Shown piece after piece: positions 32,713-41,757 of a DNA stretch of 64,000 bases. Below the pieces are notes generated by a model. The model searched no databases. It was not told the origin of the DNA and saw only the letters and a program-made list of their open reading frames with translations. Source of the DNA: Halomonas cerina (GTDB lineage: Bacteria; Pseudomonadota; Gammaproteobacteria; Pseudomonadales; Halomonadaceae); contig NZ_JACHXP010000016.1 in the NCBI RefSeq assembly GCF_014192215.1, forward strand, positions 1 through 64,000, written 5' to 3'. Every line of letters starts with the position of its first letter. Within the stretch, counting starts at the first letter, position 1. Both the position numbers and the translations under genes were made by a program.

Positions 32713-33714
32713 ATGCCTGCCAACCGTCCGTCGCCCCACCCCGAGGTCCCCGCCACGCCCATCCATGCGGTGGTCGGCGAGGACTTCGCGGCTGTCAACC
32801 GCACGATCATGGATCAGCTGGCCTCACGGATCCCGCTGGTCGAGACCATCGGCCAGTACATCATCGCCAGCGGCGGCAAGCGCCTGCGCCCCCTGCTGGT
32901 GCTGTTGGCGGCCCGCGCGCTGGGTTACACGGGCGACCGGCACGTGACCCTGGCCACCCTGATCGAGTTCATGCACACCTCGACGCTGCTGCACGACGAC
33001 GTGGTCGACGAGTCCCATATGCGCCGGGGCAGGGCTACCGCCAACGACGCCTGGGGCAATGCCCCCTCGGTGCTGGTCGGCGACTTCCTCTACTCCCGCT
33101 CCTTCCAGATGATGGTCGAGGTGGGCTCGATGCGGATCATGGGGGTGCTCTCGACGGCCACCTGCACCATCGCCGAGGGCGAGGTGCAGCAGCTGACCAA
33201 CGTCGGCAACCCCGACATCGACGAGGCGGCTTACTTCGAGACGATCCAGGGCAAGACCGCGATGCTCTTCGAGGCGGCCTCCCACAGCGGGGCGATCCTG
33301 GCCGAGGCCACCCCCGAGCAGGAGGCCGCCCTGCAATACTATGGCCGCTACCTGGGCCTGGCCTTCCAGCTGGTGGATGACCTGCTTGACTACCAGGGCG
33401 ATGCCGACGCCATGGGCAAGAACGTGGGCGACGACCTGGCGGAGGGCAAGCCCACCCTGCCGCTGATCCAGGCCATGGTCGCCGGCACCCCGGAACAGAC
33501 GAAGCTGATCCGCCGGGCGATCCGCAAGGGCGGGCTCGACCAGCTCGACGCGGTGCTGGCCATCGTCCGCGACACCGGCGCGCTGGACTACACCCGGGCC
33601 CGTGCCGAAGAGATGGCCGACAAGGCGCTGGCGCAGCTCGAACACCTGCCGGCGAGCCCCTACCGCGACAGCATGGCCGAGCTGGCCCGCCTGGCCGTCG
33701 ACCGGCAGAACTGA
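32713..33714 (+). CDS. ispB: Octaprenyl/polyprenyl diphosphate synthase
   Basis: It builds the all-trans side chain of ubiquinone from FPP and IPP. The 333-residue protein has both aspartate-rich motifs: LLHDDVVDESHMRRG near residue 94 and LVDDLLDYQGD near 220. GGKRLRP binds IPP. The ATG at 32713 has no clear ribosome site and leaves a 15-residue non-conserved N-terminus, so a later start is possible. Chain length cannot be read from the sequence. It is divergent from rplU, as in E. coli. Confidence 0.94.
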   Translation: MPANRPSPHPEVPATPIHAVVGEDFAAVNRTIMDQLASRIPLVETIGQYIIASGGKRLRPLLVLLAARALGYTGDRHVTLATLIEFMHTSTLLHDDVVDESHMRRGRATANDAWGNAPSVLVGDFLYSRSFQMMVEVGSMRIMGVLSTATCTIAEGEVQQLTNVGNPDIDEAAYFETIQGKTAMLFEAASHSGAILAEATPEQEAALQYYGRYLGLAFQLVDDLLDYQGDADAMGKNVGDDLAEGKPTLPLIQAMVAGTPEQTKLIRRAIRKGGLDQLDAVLAIVRDTGALDYTRARAEEMADKALAQLEHLPASPYRDSMAELARLAVDRQN

Positions 33715-33806
33715 GCCGCAGAAAGCGGCTCACGGGGCTTGCATGCTCGCACGGCTTGCGTATAATGCGCTCCGTCGGCCAGCACAGGCACGACGCAAGA
33801 AACGTT

Positions 33807-33883
33807 CGGAGTATAGCTCAGCTTGGTAGAGCGCTGCCTTCGGGAGGCAGAGGTCGTAGGTTCGAATCCTGCTACTCCGACCA
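33807..33883 (+). tRNA. tRNA-Pro (anticodon CGG)
   Basis: The 77-nt cloverleaf has acceptor arms CGGAGTA/TACTCCG, a D-arm AGCTCAGCTTGGTAGAGC, anticodon stem CTGCC/GGCAG with loop TTCGGGA (anticodon CGG) and T-arm GTAGGTTCGAATCCTGC. The CCA end is encoded. It reads the codon CCG, frequent in a GC-rich genome. It lies about 90 bases after ispB. Confidence 0.97.
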
Positions 33884-33951
33884 ACGAATTCAATGATTTA
33901 GGCCCATCTTCTCTTCTGCTGCCTGAATCTCACGTGACCAGATCGTGACTC

Positions 33952-33986
33952 AAGGCCCTCGGTCTTCCCGGGGGCTTTCCTATTTT
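33952..33986 (+). terminator. Terminator after tRNA-Pro
   Basis: A stem AAG(G)CCCTCGG/CCGGGGGCTT, with one bulge and one G-T pair, has a 5-nt loop and is followed by TTCCTATTTT. Confidence 0.6.
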
Positions 33987-34017
33987 ACCTCCTGTTTGCC
34001 CTTATCGAGACGCTCCT

Positions 34018-34170
34018 AAGCTGGCCATCGACCTGCTGCGCCGCTACCACGACCAGCACCATCTGGACTTCGAGGTGGCAGGGTACGAAGGGGCGCCGGC
34101 GCAGCTGCGCCACCAGAACCGCAAGCTCATCGCCTCCACCGAACTGGCCTGCTTTCCCGGCTCTAGGCGT
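34018..34170 (+). pseudogene. Unrecognised coding-like remnant after the tRNA
   Basis: Within the 353 bases between tRNA-Pro and the BCCT gene, this stretch reads as a credible but start-less peptide (KLAIDLLRRYHDQHHLDFEV, then EGAPAQLRHQNRKLIAST) with GC-rich third positions. It is open and in the frame of the downstream transporter, but a strong ribosome site and the conserved transporter N-terminus exclude it from that protein. I do not recognise the family. It may be the debris of a gene lost next to the tRNA, or chance in GC-rich DNA. Confidence 0.3.
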
Positions 34171-34236
34171 GTTGGACGTTGCCGCAATGGTGTGCTCTAC
34201 ACTGCCAGGACAGCCAACGGCTCAGGAGGTGGCGCC

Positions 34237-35820
34237 ATGCGCGACTACCTGCGGAAACATACGAACCCGCCCGTCTTTCTCTTCTCGGCCATCCTGGCTC
34301 TCGCCTTCGTCAGCTGGGGCGTGACGGCTCCTTCTCACCTCGGCACGATCGCCTCCGACATCAACGATTGGATCACCCGGGTCTTCGGCTGGTGGTACAT
34401 GCTGTGCGCCAGCGCCTTCCTGGTCCTGGTGGTGATCTTGATGTGTAGCCGCTGGGGGCGCATCCGCCTGGGGCCCGACGACAGCCGCCCCGACTGGTCC
34501 ACTCTGTCGTGGTTTTCGATGCTGTTCACCGCCGGCATGGGCATCGGCCTGGTGTTCTTCGGTGTCGCCGAGCCGGTCTTCCACTTCAATGATCCCCCCG
34601 TCGGCGAGGGCGGCAACAGCCAGGCCGCCCTCGAGGCCATGGGGATCACCATCTTCCACTGGGGCCTGCACCCCTGGGCCATCTACATCGTCGTCGGACT
34701 TTCGCTGGGCTACTTCTGCTTCCGCAAGGACCTCCCCATGCGCCCGGCCGCCGCGCTGTATCCCTTGATCGGCAAGCAGATCTACGGTCCTGTCGGTCAC
34801 CTCATCGATATCCTGGCGGTCTTCGGCACTCTCTTTGGCCTGGCGACCTCACTGGGGCTCGGTGCCACTCAGATCAACGCCGGTCTCAACGAAGTCTTCG
34901 GCCTGGAGATCGGGGCTACCTCCCAGGTCATCATCATCGGCCTGATCACCGCGGTCGCGGTCACCTCGGTCATGCTGGGTCTCGACGCCGGCATCCGCCG
35001 CCTGTCGGTGGTCAACATGTACCTGGCGAGCCTGCTGGCCGTCTTCGTGTTCCTGGTCGGGCCGACGATCTTCATCCTCGAGCTGATGGTCAACAGCACC
35101 GGCCACTACCTTCAGCACCTGCCGGAAAGCAGCTTCCAGATGTACTCCTTCTCGCCAGCCGGTTCCGAGTGGCTGGGCGACTGGACCCTCTTCTACTGGG
35201 GCTGGTGGATCTCCTGGTCGCCCTTTGTCGGCATCTTCATCGCCCGCGTCTCCCGGGGTCGCACCATCCGTGCCTTCATCGGCGGGACCCTGATGGCGCC
35301 GGTCGGCGCCTCCATCGTCTGGTTCGCCATCTTCGGTGGTAGCGCCCTGGAGCGAATCCTTTCCGACCCAAACAATCCCTTGGCGAACGCCGGTACCAAC
35401 GACGCCATGTTCATCCTGCTCAACCAACTGCCCATCTGGCCCATCCTGGGCACCCTGGCTTCCCTGCTGGCGATCCTGGTCGTCTCGCTGTTCTTCGCCA
35501 CCTCCTCGGACTCCGGCTCCCTGGTGGTGGACATGCTGACCAATGGCGGAGACCCCCATCCCAACAAGGGCCAACGCCTGTTCTGGGCGGTGCTGGAAGG
35601 AGTGATCGCCGCCGTGCTGCTGGCCGCCGGCTGGACCGTCGCTGGCGATGCCACGGCGGCGCTCAACCCACTCCAGACCGCCGCCGTGGCCATGGGTCTG
35701 CCCTTTTCGCTGGCCTTGGTGCTGATGAGCTGGGGGTTGATTAAGGGCTTGAATCAGGAGCAGGCGCAGAGTCCCGGGCGTCGTGACCGCTACGTCTACC
35801 CCTCACCACCACGGGAATGA
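34237..35820 (+). CDS. BCCT-family transporter (glycine betaine/choline/carnitine)
   Basis: A secondary transporter for compatible solutes or their precursors, expected in a halophile. The 527-residue protein has about 12 membrane segments starting with NPPVFLFSAILALAF. It carries the family signature with tryptophans WTLFYWGWWISWSPFVG and FIARVSRGRTIRAF near residue 320. AGGAGG seven bases upstream fixes the ATG. The short C-terminal tail (about 25 residues) lacks the long osmosensory extension of BetT/BetP. Substrate cannot be assigned from sequence alone. A UspA-family gene converges on it. Confidence 0.92.
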   Translation: MRDYLRKHTNPPVFLFSAILALAFVSWGVTAPSHLGTIASDINDWITRVFGWWYMLCASAFLVLVVILMCSRWGRIRLGPDDSRPDWSTLSWFSMLFTAGMGIGLVFFGVAEPVFHFNDPPVGEGGNSQAALEAMGITIFHWGLHPWAIYIVVGLSLGYFCFRKDLPMRPAAALYPLIGKQIYGPVGHLIDILAVFGTLFGLATSLGLGATQINAGLNEVFGLEIGATSQVIIIGLITAVAVTSVMLGLDAGIRRLSVVNMYLASLLAVFVFLVGPTIFILELMVNSTGHYLQHLPESSFQMYSFSPAGSEWLGDWTLFYWGWWISWSPFVGIFIARVSRGRTIRAFIGGTLMAPVGASIVWFAIFGGSALERILSDPNNPLANAGTNDAMFILLNQLPIWPILGTLASLLAILVVSLFFATSSDSGSLVVDMLTNGGDPHPNKGQRLFWAVLEGVIAAVLLAAGWTVAGDATAALNPLQTAAVAMGLPFSLALVLMSWGLIKGLNQEQAQSPGRRDRYVYPSPPRE

Positions 35821-35886
35821 GTCATCAGGCCCGATCGCTGAAGACGGACCGACTCGGGCGAAAGACACGCAAGAGGAGACACGGCC

Positions 35887-36339
35887 TCAGGTCACGGTGA
35901 TGACCGAGCAGTCGGCGGCATGGCTGACCTTGTGGGAGACGCTGCCGAAGACCATGCCGCGCACATCGCTGATGCCCCGGCTGCCCATGACGATGACGTC
36001 AACGCCGAGCTTGCCGGCCTCCTTGAGGATCAGCTCCGCGGGACGCCCCTGGCAGACCACCTCCCTGACCTCGATGCCCTCGAGATCGACCGCTTCGCGG
36101 GCCTTGGCGATGTTCTCGTGAGCGGTTTCCTTGAGACCCGCCGCCAGCTTCTCGCGCGCTTTCTCGTCGAAGGGTTCGGCGGTGCCGCCGGTGAACAGCC
36201 CGATGTTGTCCGGCGGGAACTCGGCCACGGTCATCAGGTGCAGGATGGCGGAACTGGCACGCGCCAGCTGAGCCCCCAAGGCCAGCGCCTTCTCGGCATG
36301 CGGGGAGCCGTCGACGGGAACGAGGATTGACTGGTACAT
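35887..36339 (-). CDS. Universal stress protein, UspA family (ATP-binding type)
   Basis: A 150-residue Usp domain starting MYQSILVPVDGSPHAEKAL. The ATP-binding motif G-x2-G-x9-G-S is seen in VMGSRGISDVRGMVFGSVS, so it should bind nucleotide. UspA proteins next to osmolyte transporters (as TeaD with the ectoine TRAP transporter of Halomonas) can regulate them. A similar link to the BCCT gene is inferred. Confidence 0.93.
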   Translation of the reverse strand: MYQSILVPVDGSPHAEKALALGAQLARASSAILHLMTVAEFPPDNIGLFTGGTAEPFDEKAREKLAAGLKETAHENIAKAREAVDLEGIEVREVVCQGRPAELILKEAGKLGVDVIVMGSRGISDVRGMVFGSVSHKVSHAADCSVITVT

Positions 36340-36452
36340 GAGTGAGCCCTTTCCTTTACTGGGGATGGCGGGAGCCGGTAACGGCACGTTACCTCCTAGA
36401 CTAGACGCTGCCACCATGTCGGCAAAGGGCGATATACGACGCCCGCAACCGC

Positions 36453-36689
36453 TCACTCCTCGTCGTCGGTCAGTTGCCGGCGCGCCATCGCCTTGCGCGC
36501 CCGGTTGCGCCGGTAGAGGCGGACCAGGGCGATCCACAACGCCGCTGCCACCATCGCCGCCAGGGTCCAGCCCTGCCAGGGCCGGGCGGCATCGCCCATC
36601 AGGGTCTCCAGAGTGATGATCAGGATGAACCCCAGCGCCTGACTGGCGATGGCCAGGGCCCGCAGGGTATCGAAGGCCGGTTGTGCCAT
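36453..36689 (-). CDS. Small two-TM membrane protein, unknown function
   Basis: A 78-residue protein with two hydrophobic segments (about 10-30 and 40-58) and a strongly basic then acidic cytoplasmic tail (YRRNRARKAMARRQ, TDDEE). GGGAG lies four bases before the ATG. I recognise no family. Coding is supported by the membrane topology and by clear codon bias. The 113 bases between it and the UspA gene hold nothing recognised. Confidence 0.65.
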   Translation of the reverse strand: MAQPAFDTLRALAIASQALGFILIITLETLMGDAARPWQGWTLAAMVAAALWIALVRLYRRNRARKAMARRQLTDDEE

Positions 36690-36803
36690 GAATGCTCCCG
36701 CTGATGACAGCACTGCCCGCCGGCAGTAGGCTTGGCGACACGAATCCGCCGAGTGTAACCGGTCCGGCGCACCGCGCCGACCCTCTGGAGCCGTTGCCAC
36801 GCC

Positions 36804-37604
36804 ATGGATGCCATCGCCCTGGGCCCGGTGCTGATCGCCGTGCCTCGCCTGTATGCCTTCGCCGCCGCCCTGGTGCTGCTGGCGGCCAGCGCCTTCCTGC
36901 TCGGCCTGCCACGCCGCCGCCATGCCCGTTGGTTCAATGGCCTGCTGGTGACCTGGCTGCTTGGTGCCCGGCTCGGCCACGTGCTGACTCACCTGCCGGC
37001 CTATGCTGAGGCGCCGCTGGATGCTCTCAAGCTCTGGCAGCCGGGCTTCCACGGGGCCTGGGGGCTGCTGGCGGCGCTGGCCTGGACCGCCTGGACGCTG
37101 CGCGACCGTCTCGGAGCGATGCTGGGTGGCATGGGCCTCGCCATCGGCGCCTCGTTGATGTGGTTGACACTGGTGACCCTGGCGCCCCTGAGCGGCGGCA
37201 TGGCCCTTCGCGAGTTGCCCGACCTCGCCCTGGAAAACCTCGAGGGGGAGCCGGTGAACCTGGCCTCGCTCACCGGCGAGCGGGTGGTGGTCAACCTCTG
37301 GGCCACCTGGTGCCCGCCCTGCCGGCGCGAGATGCCACTGCTGGCCGAGGCCGACGCGCGAGATGACGTGACGGTGGTGGTGGTCAATCAGGGCGAGGAG
37401 CTGCTGCAGGCCGCTCGCTACCTGGATGAACAGGGCCTCGACTTCCGCCATGCCCTGCTCGACCCGCGACAGCGACTGATGGTGCTGACCGAGTCCCCGG
37501 GTCTGCCCACCACCCTACTGTTCGATGCCGAGGGGCACGCGGTGGCGCGCCATGTGGGCGAGTTGACCCGCGCCCAGCTCACGGAGTGGCTGGCAGCGCC
37601 TTGA
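36804..37604 (+). CDS. TlpA-like thiol:disulfide oxidoreductase with N-terminal membrane domain
   Basis: A 266-residue protein. The first about 125 residues form four hydrophobic segments resembling the DsbD/Lgt-type membrane module that precedes TlpA domains in some proteobacteria. The C-terminal TlpA/DsbE-like thioredoxin domain has the redox motif WATWCPPCRREMP near residue 170 and the cis-proline region ESPGLPTTLLFD. It should act in the periplasm, anchored to the inner membrane, in cytochrome c maturation or disulfide exchange. The exact partner is unknown. Confidence 0.83.
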   Translation: MDAIALGPVLIAVPRLYAFAAALVLLAASAFLLGLPRRRHARWFNGLLVTWLLGARLGHVLTHLPAYAEAPLDALKLWQPGFHGAWGLLAALAWTAWTLRDRLGAMLGGMGLAIGASLMWLTLVTLAPLSGGMALRELPDLALENLEGEPVNLASLTGERVVVNLWATWCPPCRREMPLLAEADARDDVTVVVVNQGEELLQAARYLDEQGLDFRHALLDPRQRLMVLTESPGLPTTLLFDAEGHAVARHVGELTRAQLTEWLAAP

Positions 37605-37621
37605 GATCGGTGGGGATGCTT

Positions 37622-37638
37622 AAGCCCGGCCGGGCTTT
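37622..37638 (+). terminator. Weak terminator before rapA
   Basis: The palindrome AAGCCCGGCCGGGCTT followed by TGC lies 18 bases after the TlpA-like gene. The T run is only three long, so it may be partial. Confidence 0.45.
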
Positions 37639-37716
37639 GCTGTAAGATACCGCGCCTTGTCGTTGCCGGGCCTGGCCGGCGGTACATGAATCGATCTTAA
37701 GCATCTCCGAGGGACC

Positions 37717-40665
37717 ATGAGCGACTTCTCACCCGGCCAGCGCTGGATCAGCGACGGCGAGGCCGAACTCGGCCTGGGTACCATCCTCAACGTCGACGCC
37801 CGCAGCGTCACCGTGCTCTTCGGCGCCAGCCAGGAAACCCGTACCTACGGCCTCCGGCACGCCCCCCTCACCCGAGTGGCCTTCGGCAGCGGCGATCGCC
37901 TCCAGGCCGCCGACGGCTGGCAGATGACCGTCGACGACAGCAAGGAGGTCGATGGCCTGATCGTCTACATCGGCGAGGACGACAGCGGCGAGCTCACCGA
38001 GCTCCCCGAGGCCCGCCTCGCCGACACCATGCAGTTCGATCAGGCCCGCGACCGCCTGCTCACCGGCCAGGTCGACCGCAACGACTGGTTCGACCTGCGC
38101 TTTCGTACCCTGCACCACCATCACCGCATCGAGCAGAATCCGGCGCTGGGCTTGGCCGGGGCGCGCATCGATCTGATTCCCCACCAGCTGTATATCGCCG
38201 ACGAGGTCGCCCGCCGCCACGCCCCCCGGGTGCTGCTGGCCGACGAGGTGGGCCTAGGCAAGACCATCGAGGCCGGGCTGATCCTGCATCGGCTGCTGCT
38301 CAGCGGCCGCGCCGAGCGGGCCCTGATCCTGGTGCCGGCGAGCCTTACCCACCAGTGGCTGGTCGAGCTGCTGCGCCGCTTCTCCCTGGAGGTGACCCTG
38401 CTCGACGAGGCGCAGAGCCAGGCCCATGGCCAGGCCAACCCCTTCGAGGCCGGCCAGCTGGTGCTGGCCAGCCAGGACTGGCTGTTCGCCAACACCCATC
38501 GCCAGGCCCAGGCCGAAGCCTGCGACTGGGACCTGCTGATCGTCGACGAGGCCCATCACCTGGACTGGAGCGAGGATGAGGTCGGCCCCGGCTACGCCTG
38601 CGTGGAGCGACTGGCCGCGAAGATCGCCGGCGTGCTACTGCTCACCGCGACCCCGGAGCAGATGGGTCTCACGAGCCACTTCGCCCGCCTGCGCCTGCTC
38701 GACCCCGACCGCTATCATGACCTGGCGCAGTTCCGCGACGAGGAGCAGCACTACGTGGAGGTCGCCGAGGCCATCGATGCCCTGGAGCGTTTGCCCGGTG
38801 AGGCGGCCGACCGCGAGCGGGTCACCGCGGTGATCGACGAGCCGGATAGCCTGGCGTTGCTTGATACCTTGGCGGATGCCGAGCGGGCAGAGGCCCAACG
38901 GCAGTCGGCCCGGGATCAGCTGCGCGACCAACTGCTCGACCGTCACGGCACCGGCCGGGTGATGTTCCGCAACAGCCGGCGCCACGTGGGCGGCTTCCCC
39001 GAGCGACATCTCGAGGTCGTTTCCCTCGAGGCGCCCTCCCCCTATCGCCGGGTGCTGCGCCGCCTGGGCCGGGACGAGGATTACCTGGACGAGCTGCTGA
39101 TCGAGACCGGCCTCGATCACCCCGAGGTGCTGATCTATCTCGACACCATGTACCGGGCGCTGGCCGATGATCCCCTTAACACCGAACCCTGGTGGCAGTT
39201 CGACCCCCGCGTCACCTGGCTGCTCGAGCGCCTGGCCGACACCGCCGAGGGCGGCTTCGCTGACGACAAGGTGCTAGTGATCGCCCATGACCGCGAGACC
39301 GCACAAGGCCTGGCCGAGGCGCTGCGGGTGCTGGGCGGCTTCCATGCGCCGGTGTTCCACGAGGGCCTGACCTTGGTCGAGCGCGACCGGGCCGCCGCGG
39401 CCTTCGCCGACGAGGAGGAGGGCTGCCAGGTGCTGGTCTGTTCGGAGATCGGCTCCGAGGGCCGCAACTTCCAGTTCTGCCGTCACCTGGTGATGTTCGA
39501 CCTGCCACTGCATCCGGATCAGCTGGAGCAGCGCATCGGCCGCCTCGATCGCATCGGCCAGCGCCACGCCATCCACGTGCATGTGCCTGTGTTCACAGGC
39601 AGTCCCGGCGAGAAGCTACTGCGCTGGTACCGGGAGGGAATGGACGCCTTCAGCGCCCCCCACGGCCTGGGCAGCGAGATCTTCGCCGCCTTCGGCGATG
39701 CCCTAGCCGACGTCCTGCTCGACGACGAGAGCCTCGACGAGGTCATCGAGGAGACCCGGGCGCTGTTCGAGGCGCGCCTGGCCGAGCGCAACGCCGGACG
39801 CAACCGGCTGCTGGAACTCAACGCCTGCCGACACGAGCGCGCCGAGGCGGTGATCGAGGCGATCCGCACCCTGGATGCCGACAAGGCGCTGGCCCGTTAT
39901 CTGGACCAGGCTCTGGACATCTTCGGCGTCGACAGCCACGAACTCGGTGGCGGCCTTCTGCACCTGCAGCCCAGCCCGCAGATGCTCGACGGCCTGCCGG
40001 GCCTGGTCAAGGGCGAGGAAGGCTTCTCGGCCACCCTCTCCCGAGGGCGGGCCCTGGCCCGCGACGATATCCAGCGGCTCTCCTGGGAGCATCCCCTGCT
40101 GCGCGAGATGATGGAGCGCATCCTCAACGGCACCATGGGCAACACCGCCCTGGCGCTGCTCAAGCACCCGGCGATCCCTGCCGGGCGGCTGATGGTGGAG
40201 CTGGTCTTCCGCACCCACTGCCCGGCCCCGAAGCGCCTGCACCTCAACCGCTTCCTGCCGCCCACGGCGGTGCGGGTGCTGCTCGATGAGTCTGGCGCCA
40301 ACCTCACCGACAAGGTCTCCTTCACCGGCCTTGCGAAGAACCTGCAGAAGGTCAAGAAGGCGGTGGCCCGGGACCTGATCAAGAGCCGCCTCGCGCAGCT
40401 GCGCGAGCTGATCGATAGGGGGGAAGGCGAGGCCGAGCGTGAACTGCCGAGCATCATCGAGGCGGCCCAGGGCCGGATGCGCGCCGAACTCGATGCCGAG
40501 CACACCCGCCTCGAGGCGCTGGCACGCCGCAACCCCGCGGTACGCGAGGATGAGCTCACCGCCCTGCGCGATGAGCGCCAGGCCCTGGACGCGGCCATCG
40601 AGACCGCCCGGCTGCGCCTGGATGCGGTGCGAGTGATCGTCACCGTGGGTGACGAAACACGGTGA
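37717..40665 (+). CDS. rapA: RNA polymerase-associated ATPase RapA (HepA)
   Basis: A Swi2/Snf2-family translocase that recycles stalled RNA polymerase, notably at high salt. The 982-residue protein (E. coli 968) has N-terminal Tudor-like domains (about 1-107). The helicase core has Walker A DEVGLGKTIEAG near residue 178, the Walker B box DEAHH near 276 and motif VI QRIGRLDRIGQ near 600. C-terminal wing and spacer domains follow. GAGGG three bases before the ATG marks the start. Confidence 0.96.
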   Translation: MSDFSPGQRWISDGEAELGLGTILNVDARSVTVLFGASQETRTYGLRHAPLTRVAFGSGDRLQAADGWQMTVDDSKEVDGLIVYIGEDDSGELTELPEARLADTMQFDQARDRLLTGQVDRNDWFDLRFRTLHHHHRIEQNPALGLAGARIDLIPHQLYIADEVARRHAPRVLLADEVGLGKTIEAGLILHRLLLSGRAERALILVPASLTHQWLVELLRRFSLEVTLLDEAQSQAHGQANPFEAGQLVLASQDWLFANTHRQAQAEACDWDLLIVDEAHHLDWSEDEVGPGYACVERLAAKIAGVLLLTATPEQMGLTSHFARLRLLDPDRYHDLAQFRDEEQHYVEVAEAIDALERLPGEAADRERVTAVIDEPDSLALLDTLADAERAEAQRQSARDQLRDQLLDRHGTGRVMFRNSRRHVGGFPERHLEVVSLEAPSPYRRVLRRLGRDEDYLDELLIETGLDHPEVLIYLDTMYRALADDPLNTEPWWQFDPRVTWLLERLADTAEGGFADDKVLVIAHDRETAQGLAEALRVLGGFHAPVFHEGLTLVERDRAAAAFADEEEGCQVLVCSEIGSEGRNFQFCRHLVMFDLPLHPDQLEQRIGRLDRIGQRHAIHVHVPVFTGSPGEKLLRWYREGMDAFSAPHGLGSEIFAAFGDALADVLLDDESLDEVIEETRALFEARLAERNAGRNRLLELNACRHERAEAVIEAIRTLDADKALARYLDQALDIFGVDSHELGGGLLHLQPSPQMLDGLPGLVKGEEGFSATLSRGRALARDDIQRLSWEHPLLREMMERILNGTMGNTALALLKHPAIPAGRLMVELVFRTHCPAPKRLHLNRFLPPTAVRVLLDESGANLTDKVSFTGLAKNLQKVKKAVARDLIKSRLAQLRELIDRGEGEAERELPSIIEAAQGRMRAELDAEHTRLEALARRNPAVREDELTALRDERQALDAAIETARLRLDAVRVIVTVGDETR

Positions 40666-40687
40666 CGTCGGCGAGCCGGGGCTGATC

Positions 40688-40796
40688 CGGGGACAGGCCT
40701 GCGAGCGGGGCCGGCCCTCCGGAGGCGCTGTGAACCCCTCCATGGGCGCTACCGATGCCATCCCTGGCATAGGACCTCCTCTTCGGCCTGTCCCCG
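40688..40796. repeat. Dispersed-type palindromic element with 12-bp inverted ends
   Basis: A 109-bp element framed by CGGGGACAGGCC and its exact inverse GGCCTGTCCCCG. Internal dyads include TGCCA-TCCC-TGGCA and CTCCGGAG. The core CTGTGAACCCCTCCATGGG is of a kind I recall as a frequent intergenic repeat in Halomonas genomes. It lies between rapA and the convergent epimerase gene and contains no reading frame. Confidence 0.8.
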
Positions 40797-40823
40797 ACGC
40801 CCCTCGATGCTTTTCGGGAAGTA

Positions 40824-41729
40824 TCACCCCAGGATATCGGCCAGGGCTTCCTCCAGTGTCGGGAAACGGAACGTGAAGCCGGCCTCGAGCAGCCGCGCCG
40901 GACGCATATCGGCACCGGTCAGCAGCAGCCGGGACATCTCGCCGAAGGCGGTCTCCAGCACGATGGCCGGCACCGGGAAGATCGCCGGCCGGTGGAGGTG
41001 GCGCGCCAGGGTGCGGGTGAACTCGGCGTTGGTCACCGGATGCGGGGCACTGCCGTTGAAGGGTCCCGAGAGGTCGTCGCGCTCGATCAGAAAGAGGATG
41101 GCCCGCACCACGTCCTCGCGATGGACCCAAGGCATGAACTGCTTGCCGCTGCCGAAGCGCCCGCCGAGCCCCAGCTTGAAGGGCGGTAGCATCTTCTGCA
41201 GGCTACCGCCCCCGACATCCAGCACCAGCCCGAGGCGCAGGATGGCCAGGCGCGTGCCGAAGGCCTCCACCTCCTGGGCGACCTCCTCCCAGCGCTTGCA
41301 AAGCCGGTGGGCGAACTCGTCATGGGGCGGTGTCTGTTCGGTGACCTCTCTATCACCCTGGTCACCGTAGTAGCCCATGGCGGAGGCGGAGACCATCACC
41401 GCCGGCGCATGGCCGTCGCTGGCCTGCAACTGCTCGCATAGGCGCACCACGTCACGGGTGACATTGACCCGGGAGTCGATCAGCCGTTCCTTCTGTTCCT
41501 CGCTCCAGCGCCGGGCCGCGATGGACTCGCCGGCCAGGTTGACGACCGCCTGCGGCGGCGTGTCGACAAAGTCCAGCGCCGAGCGGCGAATCTCGGTCCC
41601 TTCCGGCAGCCGGTCGCGCACCCGCTCCGGGTCCCGCGAAACCACCAGCAACCGGTGACCGGCTTCCTTGAGTCGCCGGCACAGGCGTTGCCCGACGAAG
41701 CCGCTGCCTCCTGTGATCAGTACACGCAT
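40824..41729 (-). CDS. TIGR01777-family NAD(P)-dependent epimerase (YfcH-like)
   Basis: A 301-residue extended-SDR protein. The nucleotide-binding motif is MRVLITGGSGFVGQRL at the start. The active-site region MGYYGDQGDREVTE near residue 118 and the GLVLDVGGGSLQKMLPPFKLGLGG motif define TIGR01777. Substrate is unknown in this family. It is divergent from the renalase-like gene across a gap holding paired TATACA/TGTACA hexamers, which suggests co-control with the light cluster. In Pseudomonas I recall a homologue near phr/merR as well. Confidence 0.9.
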   Translation of the reverse strand: MRVLITGGSGFVGQRLCRRLKEAGHRLLVVSRDPERVRDRLPEGTEIRRSALDFVDTPPQAVVNLAGESIAARRWSEEQKERLIDSRVNVTRDVVRLCEQLQASDGHAPAVMVSASAMGYYGDQGDREVTEQTPPHDEFAHRLCKRWEEVAQEVEAFGTRLAILRLGLVLDVGGGSLQKMLPPFKLGLGGRFGSGKQFMPWVHREDVVRAILFLIERDDLSGPFNGSAPHPVTNAEFTRTLARHLHRPAIFPVPAIVLETAFGEMSRLLLTGADMRPARLLEAGFTFRFPTLEEALADILG

Positions 41730-41757
41730 GCGGTGCCCTCCCCCTGCCTCACTGAGT

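Noticed and set aside
33807..33883. Integration (att) site at tRNA-Pro
   Set aside because: I found no second copy of the tRNA 3' end downstream, and no integrase or phage gene follows.
39703..41130. A long minus-strand frame across the rapA 3' end and the palindromic element
   Set aside because: It overlaps rapA and the epimerase gene in wrong frames and shows no protein family features.
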